6,491 nt of DNA, taken from an uncultured Porphyromonadaceae bacterium. GTDB lineage: Bacteria > Bacteroidota > Bacteroidia > Bacteroidales > Muribaculaceae. Location of the stretch: the NCBI GenBank assembly GCA_900552325.1, contig URZG01000132.1, forward strand, positions 1 through 6,491, in the 5' to 3' direction. Below are positions 1-5,406 of this stretch, piece after piece. Under the pieces are notes generated by a model. It had not been told where the DNA came from. It saw only the letters and a program-made list of their open reading frames with translations, and did not search any database. Both the position numbers and the translations under genes were made by a program. Each line of letters opens with the position of its first letter. Position 1 is the stretch's first letter.

Positions 1-622
1 TATGAACGACCTTCCCGAGGTGCTCAAGCCGATGGTCAAGGGTGGCGGCTCGCTTACCGCACTCCCCATCATCGAGACTCAGGCCGGCGACGTTTCGGCA
101 TATATCCCCACCAACGTGATCTCCATCACAGACGGTCAGATCTATCTGGAGACAGCGCTCTTCAACCGCGGTATCCGTCCGGCCATCAACGTGGGTATCT
201 CCGTGTCGCGTGTGGGCGGTAACGCCCAGATCAAGTCGATGAAGAAGGTGGCAGGTACACTCAAGATCGACCAGGCACAGTTCCGCGAGCTCGAATCGTT
301 CACCAAGTTCGGCGGCGATATCGACCCCGTGACCGCCCGCGTCATCGACCGCGGCCGCAAGAACGAACGTCTCCTTATCCAGCCCCAGTACAAGCCCTGG
401 GCCGTGGAGAACGAGGTAGCCGTGATCTACTGCGGTGTCAACGGACTTCTCTCCGATGTTCCCGTGGATAAGGTGGCTGACTTCCAGGAGGCTCTCCTGC
501 AGCTGCTCGAGGCCAAATACCGCAAGGAGGTGCTTGACGTGATCCGTTCCGGCGCCCTCACCGACGACTGCACCGCCAAGCTCACCGAAGCCGCCAAAGA
601 GGTGGCTGCCCGCTACGTCTGA
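1..622 (+). CDS. atpA: F1 ATP synthase subunit alpha, C-terminal part (5' end outside window)
   Basis: Alpha subunit of the F1 head of ATP synthase, which forms the alpha3beta3 hexamer and supplies residues to the catalytic sites at the alpha/beta interfaces. About 206 codons are visible, roughly the last 40% of a protein normally just over 500 residues long. The reading frame is open to the left edge, so the ATG at 2 is very probably an internal Met and not the start. Seen: the block SLTALPIIETQAGDVSAYIP followed by TNVISITDGQ, then GISVSRVGG. The Arg in SVSRVGG (codon 209-211) matches the alpha arginine finger that reaches into the beta catalytic site. The helical C-terminal domain follows (FTKFGGDIDP, QPQYKPWAVENEVAVIYCG) and ends in ARYV before TGA. 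The P-loop lies upstream, outside the window. atpG follows after 51 bp, the usual alpha-gamma order. No frameshift or odd residue was noticed. Confidence 0.97.
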   Translation, partial: MNDLPEVLKPMVKGGGSLTALPIIETQAGDVSAYIPTNVISITDGQIYLETALFNRGIRPAINVGISVSRVGGNAQIKSMKKVAGTLKIDQAQFRELESFTKFGGDIDPVTARVIDRGRKNERLLIQPQYKPWAVENEVAVIYCGVNGLLSDVPVDKVADFQEALLQLLEAKYRKEVLDVIRSGALTDDCTAKLTEAAKEVAARYV

Positions 623-673
623 GCCACAACCACACGTCAATACAAATATTTCCGAATCCCCACTCATTAATAT
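623..673 (+). other. atpA-atpG intergenic spacer, AT-rich leader without Shine-Dalgarno
   Basis: This 51-bp spacer becomes AT-rich next to the atpG start (attaatat directly before ATG). I see no AGGAGG-like ribosome site, no GC-rich hairpin followed by a T-run, and no clear Bacteroidota-type -7 box (TAnnTTTG). The simplest reading is an intra-operon spacer with SD-independent initiation. Confidence 0.5.
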
Positions 674-1561
674 ATGGCAACATTAAGAGAACTGAAAGGA
701 CGCATCGGGTCGGTTGCTTCTTCCGAGAAGATCACCGGCGCAATGAAGATGATCTCCTCGGCCAAGATGCACAAGGCCGAGCAGGCTCTGCGTCAGCTGC
801 GTCCCTTCCGCGACCAGGTGGAGACGATCATGGCCAATCTGGCCGATACCGACGCCACCTTCTCTTCGCCTCTGATGGAGGAGCGCCCCGTGCAGCACGC
901 TATGATAGTGGTGTGGGGTTCCGACGACGGTCTCTGCGGCGCTTATAACGTGAACATATTCAAGCAGCTGCTGCAGAAGATCGCGGATCTCCGCGCCGAG
1001 CTCGGCGACGGTGCGCGCATCAGCGTGTGCGGTATCGGCTCCAAGATCGCCCGTGCCTGTGCCAAGCTCAGGCTTCCCGGAGTGGAGGCTGTGGCAGCTC
1101 CCGAAGGGATCGACTCGAAGAGCGCCGACGCCAAGGTACGTGACTTCATCTGGAATCTGCGCGACCGCTTCGTGGCGGGCGACGTGGACCGTGTGGAGGC
1201 CGTATACATGTCGTTCAAGAGTATCAGCCGCCAGCGCCTGGAAACGGCGCAGCTCCTGCCGGTGGGCGCCTCGGCGTTCGCCTCGGCGAGCAAGGAGGCA
1301 AAGACCCGGCCCTATATCTTCGAGCCGTCGGCCGAAGATATCTTCAACCGGATTCTGCCGATGTATCTTCTGGCACTCATGCAGGATATCTTCACCGAGA
1401 ACCGCGCCAGCGAGCAGGCGGCCCGAGTGATGGCAATGCAGAGCGCCAACGACAACGCCAAGAAGCTCCGCGACCAGCTCAACCTCGAATACAACAAGTT
1501 GCGCCAGGCCGCCATCACCACCGAGCTCCTCGACATCCTCGGGGGCCAGGTGCGTGACTAA
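674..1561 (+). CDS. atpG: F1 ATP synthase subunit gamma (rotor shaft)
   Basis: Gamma is the central stalk that rotates inside alpha3beta3 and couples proton flow through Fo to ATP synthesis at the cytoplasmic face of the membrane. The protein has 295 residues, close to the family's usual 285-300, and appears intact. Seen: the N-terminal coiled-coil helix LKGRIGSVASSEKITGAMKM (about residues 7-26) with the family pattern KIT-AMKM-SSAK; the Rossmann-like core motif GSDDGLCGAYN (about 82-92); and the C-terminal helix with NDNAKKLRDQL, EYNKLRQAAITTE and LLDILGG, which pairs with the N-terminal helix to form the shaft. The ATG at 674 fits the conserved N-terminus and follows an AT-rich leader. The gene sits 51 bp after atpA. 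The next gene is nuoI, 30 bp downstream, rather than an ATP synthase gene or a terminator, so gamma is the last visible subunit of the ATP synthase set. Nothing unusual is seen in the protein itself. Confidence 0.98.
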   Translation: MATLRELKGRIGSVASSEKITGAMKMISSAKMHKAEQALRQLRPFRDQVETIMANLADTDATFSSPLMEERPVQHAMIVVWGSDDGLCGAYNVNIFKQLLQKIADLRAELGDGARISVCGIGSKIARACAKLRLPGVEAVAAPEGIDSKSADAKVRDFIWNLRDRFVAGDVDRVEAVYMSFKSISRQRLETAQLLPVGASAFASASKEAKTRPYIFEPSAEDIFNRILPMYLLALMQDIFTENRASEQAARVMAMQSANDNAKKLRDQLNLEYNKLRQAAITTELLDILGGQVRD

Positions 1562-1591
1562 CCTACTGAAAATCGATAAACCAATCATAAA

Positions 1592-2437
1592 ATGGGTAGC
1601 ATAAAAGATTATTTTTCATCCTTAGGCGCCGGTGTGGCTTCCCTGGTAAAGGGTATGCAGGTCACCGGTAAGGAGTTCGTCACCCCTAAGATTACTGAAA
1701 GATATCCTGAGAACCGCGACAACATGAACATCTCGCAGCGGTTCCGTGCCGTTTTGGAACTGAAATACGACAAGGACGGCAACCACCGCTGTATCGCATG
1801 CGGTACGTGCGAGCGCAACTGCCCCAACGGTACCATCACCATCGAATCGAAGATGGTCGATACCTGGGACGGCAAAAAGAAGAAGAAACTCGACAAGTAC
1901 GTCTATGACCTGGGGTCGTGTACGTTCTGTCAGCTGTGTGTCACCACCTGTCCCACGAACGCGCTGGAGTTCTCCAACGATTTCGAGCAGGCTGTGTTCT
2001 CGCGCTCCAAACTCGTCAAGCAGCTCAACTATCTCCCCGAGAAGCCCGAACCGGAGCCTACCCCCGAACAGCGTGCCAAGTTCGAGGCTGAGAAAGCCGC
2101 CAAGGCTGCCGCCGCAAAAGCCGCCGCAGCAGCTCCCGCGATAGAACTCGACGAGAAGGCGAAAAAAGCTATCGAGGCAGCCGCCGGCGACCCGGAGAAG
2201 CAGGCCAAACTGCGTGCCGCCTTCGAGAAGGCCGCACGCCTCAAAGCCGAGAAAGCTGCCGCCGCTCAGGCTGCCGCCGCTCCCGCAGTGGAACTTGACG
2301 AGAAAGCCAAGAAAGCCCTCGAAGCCGCTGCCGGCGACCCGGAGAAGCAGGCCAAGATACGCGCCGCCCTCGAGAAAGCCGCCCGTCTCAAAGCCGAGAA
2401 GGCCGCCGCTAACAATGATACTGAAAATAAAAAATAA
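1592..2437 (+). CDS. nuoI: NADH-quinone oxidoreductase subunit I with long repeat-containing C-terminal tail
   Basis: NuoI is the 2[4Fe-4S] ferredoxin-like subunit of complex I that carries electrons through clusters N6a and N6b towards quinone, at the join of peripheral and membrane arms. Seen: an N-terminal segment (about residues 5-35) that in this family lies on the membrane surface; a first cluster motif CIACGTCERNCP with Cys 67, 70, 73 and 77; a lysine-rich loop (KKKKK, 95-99); and a second motif CTFCQLCVTTCP with Cys 110, 113, 116 and 120. All eight ligands are present. The ferredoxin core ends near residue 150 (NYLPEKPEPEPTP). The remaining 130 or so residues are Ala/Lys/Glu-rich and contain two 49-residue tandem repeats. 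Typical NuoI proteins are about 150-180 residues, so this one, at 281, is strongly extended. The tail is in frame with the core and ends with TAA 9 bp before nuoJ. The ATG at 1592 follows aatcataaa with no Shine-Dalgarno. nuoH, the usual upstream neighbour, is absent; atpG is there instead. The tail's role is unknown; a docking or tethering role is only a guess. Confidence 0.96.
   Translation: MGSIKDYFSSLGAGVASLVKGMQVTGKEFVTPKITERYPENRDNMNISQRFRAVLELKYDKDGNHRCIACGTCERNCPNGTITIESKMVDTWDGKKKKKLDKYVYDLGSCTFCQLCVTTCPTNALEFSNDFEQAVFSRSKLVKQLNYLPEKPEPEPTPEQRAKFEAEKAAKAAAAKAAAAAPAIELDEKAKKAIEAAAGDPEKQAKLRAAFEKAARLKAEKAAAAQAAAAPAVELDEKAKKALEAAAGDPEKQAKIRAALEKAARLKAEKAAANNDTENKK
2135..2428 (+). repeat. 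Two tandem 147-bp in-frame repeats encoding the NuoI tail
   Basis: Unit 1 is 2135-2281 and unit 2 is 2282-2428, corresponding to NuoI residues 182-230 and 231-279. Each unit begins PA(I/V)ELDEKAKKA, passes through AAAGDPEKQAK and ends in EKAARLKAEKAAA. Over the first 43 residues 39 are identical and the four changes (I/V, I/L, L/I, F/L) are conservative. By my codon comparison about 17 of those 43 codons differ synonymously. The longest identical DNA run is 26 bp (2183-2208 and 2330-2355, encoding AGDPEKQAK less its last base). The last residues of unit 2 (NNDTEN) diverge from unit 1 (AAQAAAA). A degenerate partial copy may precede unit 1, around residues 158-181 (PEQRAKFEAEKAAK). Confidence 0.93.
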
Positions 2438-2446
2438 GCATTATAT

Positions 2447-2962
2447 ATGGAATCAGTAGGAAGTCTCATCGCCTATGGGGTAATCACCGCTGTGATTATC
2501 ATCTGTTCGGTGCTTGCTGTTACCACACGCAGAATCCTGCGTGCCGCCACCTACCTGCTGTTTACCCTTTTTGCAACCGCCGCCTACTACTTCATGCTCG
2601 ACTATGAGTTCCTCGGCGCGGTGCAGATAGCGGTTTACGCCGGAGGCATTGTGGTGCTGTTCGTGTTCTCTATTCTCCTGACCAGTCACCCCGGCGACAA
2701 CAGCGCCAAACTCGCTTCTAAAAAACGTATTCTGGGACTTACCGGCGCCCTTGCCATGCTTGCCGTGGCCGGATACTCGCTGGTCAGCCGCTCACAGTTC
2801 CTTACCGCCACAGCCCAGGGCGAGAATCCCGACATGCAGACGATCGGCGATACACTCCTCGGCACCGGCCACGCCCAGTACATGCTTCCCTTCGAGGCTA
2901 TCTCCGTGCTGCTGCTGGCCTGCATCATCGGTGGTGTGGTGATCGCCCGCAAAAACCGTTAA
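2447..2962 (+). CDS. nuoJ: NADH-quinone oxidoreductase subunit J
   Basis: NuoJ is a small membrane subunit of complex I that sits between the quinone-site subunit NuoH and NuoK. One of its helices is thought to help transmit conformational change to the pumping channels. The protein has 171 residues, within the bacterial range. Seen: about five hydrophobic segments (roughly 8-28, 34-50, 58-79, 96-112 and 147-167). The third contains the family signature EFLGAVQIAVYAGGIVVLFV, with the Gly pair that forms the pi-bulge region of TM3. The C-terminal helix QYMLPFEAISVLLLACIIGG ends in the positively charged ARKNR, also typical. The loop at about 119-145 is polar and should lie outside the bilayer. 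The start at 2447 lies 9 bp after the nuoI stop, behind the AT-rich leader attatat. Translational coupling with nuoI is plausible. Confidence 0.95.
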   Translation: MESVGSLIAYGVITAVIIICSVLAVTTRRILRAATYLLFTLFATAAYYFMLDYEFLGAVQIAVYAGGIVVLFVFSILLTSHPGDNSAKLASKKRILGLTGALAMLAVAGYSLVSRSQFLTATAQGENPDMQTIGDTLLGTGHAQYMLPFEAISVLLLACIIGGVVIARKNR

Positions 2963-2983
2963 CGCAAAAAATCAAAACCGGAA

Positions 2984-3295
2984 ATGGATCTTACAATACT
3001 TTTCTACCTCATTCCGAGCTTGATCATGTTTTGCTGCGGTCTTTATGGCTTTATCACCCGCCGCAACATGATTGCAATCCTCATCTCGCTTGAGCTGATG
3101 CTCAATTCGGTGGATATCAACTTCGTGGTATTCAACCGCTTCCTCTATCCGGGCGAGCTGGAGGGTATGTTCTTCTCACTGTTCGCCATAGCTCTGGCCG
3201 CGGCCGAGACCGCCCTGGCCATCGCTATCATCATCAATGTGTTCCGCGTGTCGGAGAACATCGATGTGGCCGATGTTACTAAAATGAAAAATTAA
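2984..3295 (+). CDS. nuoK: NADH-quinone oxidoreductase subunit K
   Basis: NuoK is a three-helix membrane subunit homologous to MnhC/MrpC that contributes to a proton channel next to NuoJ. The protein has 103 residues, the normal length. Seen: helices at about 4-24, 28-48 and 60-87. The two functionally critical membrane glutamates of the family are present: E37 in ISLELMLNS (helix 2) and E75 in LAAAETALA (helix 3), corresponding to E36 and E72 of E. coli NuoK. The RR-N motif at the start of helix 2 (RRNMIAILISLELML) is also conserved. One residue worth noting is D44 in NSVDINF, where many homologues have Asn. The C-terminal stretch after about residue 88 is polar and cytoplasmic. The gene begins 21 bp after nuoJ and ends 8 bp before nuoL, within a tight operon. 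Confidence 0.97.
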   Translation: MDLTILFYLIPSLIMFCCGLYGFITRRNMIAILISLELMLNSVDINFVVFNRFLYPGELEGMFFSLFAIALAAAETALAIAIIINVFRVSENIDVADVTKMKN

Positions 3296-3303
3296 GTGCC
3301 CGT

Positions 3304-5331
3304 ATGTCACCTGTAATTCCTCTTTTAATTCTGGCTATCCCCCTGGGGATGTTCCTGCTCCTGGGCCTTACCGGGCATAAGATGCAGCACCGCTGGGCCG
3401 GTATCGCAGGCACACTCGGAATGGGTGTGACCGCCGTCCTCGCCTATTATACGGCTTTCACTTATTTCTTCTCGGGCGACCCCTCGTTTGTCGACGCCGA
3501 AAACCATGTGCGTCTCCAGGCCGTGATTTTCAATCACGACTGGCTGGCGTTCACCGACAAGCTGGTGATCCGTCTGGGATTCCTGCTTGACCCGATCTCG
3601 GCTCTGCTTCTCGTGGTGATCACCACCATCTCGTTCATGGTGCACCTCTACAGCAACGGCTACATGCGCGACCATCATGGCGTGTGGGAGACCGGCTTCC
3701 AGCGTTTCTACGCTTTCCTGAGCCTCTTCTCGTTCTCGATGCTCGGCCTGGTTGTGGCCACCAACATTTTCCAGATGTACATTTTCTGGGAGCTTGTGGG
3801 TGCTTCGTCCTACCTTCTCATCGGTTTCTACTACACCAAGCCCTCCGCAGTGTCGGCCTCAAAGAAGGCGTTTATCGTAACACGTTTCGCCGACCTGGGC
3901 TTCCTGATCGGTATCCTGGTGCTGAGCTTCTACACCGGCACCTTCAATTTCACTGACCTTACCTCCGTGGAGGTTTCCAACGGTGTGTACCAGATCAGCG
4001 AGGGTACAGCCCAGGGCATCAAGAGCATCTTCGCCAACTCGGCCGCCCCGATGTTCATGGGCGCCTCGGTGCTCACATGGGCACTGGTGCTCATCTTCAT
4101 GGGCGGTATGGGTAAGTCGGCCATGATGCCGCTCCACATCTGGCTCCCCGACGCCATGGAAGGCCCGACCCCTGTATCGGCCCTCATCCATGCCGCTACG
4201 ATGGTTGTGGCCGGTGTCTACCTGGTGGCCCGTCTGTTCCCGCTCTACCTGATGGAGACCGCCGCTCTCGACATCATTGTGGTCGTTGGTGCCCTGACGG
4301 CTCTCTATGCCGCCATGGTGGCCTGCACTCAGATCGACATCAAGCGTGTGCTGGCTTTCTCGACCATCTCGCAGATAGCCTTCATGATGGTGTCGCTCGG
4401 CGTGGCACGTCCGGAATTCCATCATGGCCTGGGCTACATGGCCGGCATGTTCCACCTGTTCACCCACGCTATGTTCAAGGCCCTGCTCTTCCTCTGCGCC
4501 GGCGCCCTGATCCATGCCATCGGCTCGAACGACTACACCGCCATGCACGGCCTCCGCAAATATATGCCGATCACACATATCACATTCCTTATCGGCTGTC
4601 TGGCCATCGCGGGTATCATACCCTTCGCCGGATTCTTCTCCAAGGACGAGATTCTGACGGCCACGATGGGCCACTCGATTTTCTGGTACATCTGGATGTC
4701 GCTCGTAGCCGGTCTGACCGCTTTCTATATGTTCCGCCTCTATTACCTCATCTTCTGGTGGAAGGAACATAAGATTCCCGAGGGGCACCACGCTCCCCAC
4801 GACCAGCCCTGGACCATGACCCTGCCGCTGGTGATCCTCGCCGTCGTTTCGTGTGTGGCCGGTTTCGTGCCGATGGGCAACCTCGTTACCTGGAACGGCC
4901 ACGAGATGTTCGACCATGTGAACTTCTTCACCAACCTCTCGGCTCTTGACTGGAGCGTAGCCTCGATTTCGCTCGCCGTAGCGATCGCCGCCATCGCCCT
5001 TGCCACAGTGATGTACCGCAAGGAGAATCCGCTCCCCGCCAAGTTCAAAAACGCTCTGCCTGCCCTCTGGGACTGGTGTCACCACCGCTTCTACTGGGAT
5101 GAGCTCTACATTTTCATCACCCACAAGATCATCTTCGGCTGCATATCCAAGCCGATCGCCTGGTTCGACCGCCATATCATCGACGGCTCGATGGACGGTC
5201 TGGCAACCGTGACCAACAAGCTATCCTACGCTATCCGCGGTCTGCAGTCGGGCAAGATCCAGATGTATGTGTGGTGGTATCTCATCGGAGCAGTGCTCCT
5301 GGGTGCCGTGGTGATGATCTGCGTGCTCTGA
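3304..5331 (+). CDS. nuoL: NADH-quinone oxidoreductase subunit L (antiporter-like, distal membrane arm)
   Basis: NuoL is the distal pumping subunit of complex I, homologous to MrpA antiporters. It carries the lateral helix HL that runs along the membrane arm. The protein has 675 residues, longer than the roughly 613 of E. coli, with extra length in the loops around 214-248 and in the C-terminal part from about 530. Seen: MYIFWELVGASSYLLIGFYY with the TM5 glutamate E163; MGKSAMMPLHIWLPDAMEGP with the TM7 lysine K271 and H277; LIHAATMVVAG with H296; CTQIDIKRVLAFSTISQ with K347; HLFTHAMFKALLFL with H384, H388 and K392; and FFSKDEIL with K447 and D448 in TM12. The full charged axis of an active channel is therefore present. 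The C-terminus (LQSGKIQMYVWWYLIGAVLL) matches the helix that follows HL. The ATG at 3304, 8 bp after nuoK, gives the conserved hydrophobic N-terminus (PVIPLLILAIPLG). Unlike its neighbours it is preceded by a less AT-rich leader (agtgcccgt). Confidence 0.98.
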   Translation: MSPVIPLLILAIPLGMFLLLGLTGHKMQHRWAGIAGTLGMGVTAVLAYYTAFTYFFSGDPSFVDAENHVRLQAVIFNHDWLAFTDKLVIRLGFLLDPISALLLVVITTISFMVHLYSNGYMRDHHGVWETGFQRFYAFLSLFSFSMLGLVVATNIFQMYIFWELVGASSYLLIGFYYTKPSAVSASKKAFIVTRFADLGFLIGILVLSFYTGTFNFTDLTSVEVSNGVYQISEGTAQGIKSIFANSAAPMFMGASVLTWALVLIFMGGMGKSAMMPLHIWLPDAMEGPTPVSALIHAATMVVAGVYLVARLFPLYLMETAALDIIVVVGALTALYAAMVACTQIDIKRVLAFSTISQIAFMMVSLGVARPEFHHGLGYMAGMFHLFTHAMFKALLFLCAGALIHAIGSNDYTAMHGLRKYMPITHITFLIGCLAIAGIIPFAGFFSKDEILTATMGHSIFWYIWMSLVAGLTAFYMFRLYYLIFWWKEHKIPEGHHAPHDQPWTMTLPLVILAVVSCVAGFVPMGNLVTWNGHEMFDHVNFFTNLSALDWSVASISLAVAIAAIALATVMYRKENPLPAKFKNALPALWDWCHHRFYWDELYIFITHKIIFGCISKPIAWFDRHIIDGSMDGLATVTNKLSYAIRGLQSGKIQMYVWWYLIGAVLLGAVVMICVL

Positions 5332-5406
5332 CGGCCGCATCACCCCGTTTCATCCTTAATACCATACAGAAGCAACTACAGTAAAATATAGTAAATCATA
5401 ACAGAA
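5332..5406 (+). other. nuoL-nuoM intergenic spacer, AT-rich leader
   Basis: At 75 bp this is the longest gap in the window. The left half is GC-rich, with a short cggccg palindrome at 5332-5337 but no stable hairpin plus T-run that I could support as a terminator. The right half is A/T-rich (agtaaaatatagtaaatcat) with a doubled agtaaa, and it shares aatcataa (5394-5401) with the nuoI leader (1583-1590). No Shine-Dalgarno or clear TAnnTTTG promoter box is seen. It is most likely an operon spacer with an SD-independent start. Confidence 0.45.

Noticed and set aside
2..4. ATG at position 2 as the true start of atpA
   Set aside because: The encoded 206 residues begin in the middle of the conserved nucleotide-binding domain. 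The frame is cut only by the window edge, so the start must lie upstream.
683..1588. Minus-strand open frame (about 301 codons) opposite atpG
   Set aside because: Complement of a complete gamma subunit gene; low-complexity translation without motifs.
2135..2428. NuoI tail repeats as a mobile or CRISPR-like repeat
   Set aside because: The 147-bp period is a multiple of three, stays in frame and shows mainly synonymous divergence, so it is a coding repeat; there are no spacers or inverted ends.
3859..5175. Long minus-strand open frame (about 438 codons) inside nuoL
   Set aside because: It lies wholly antisense to a strongly conserved gene. Its His/Gly/Glu-rich translation is what the complement of GC-rich hydrophobic codons produces, and it has no family motifs.
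5332..5337. cggccg palindrome after the nuoL stop as a possible terminator
   Set aside because: The stem is only 3 bp, with no loop and no following T-run, and it sits inside a nuo operon that continues with nuoM.
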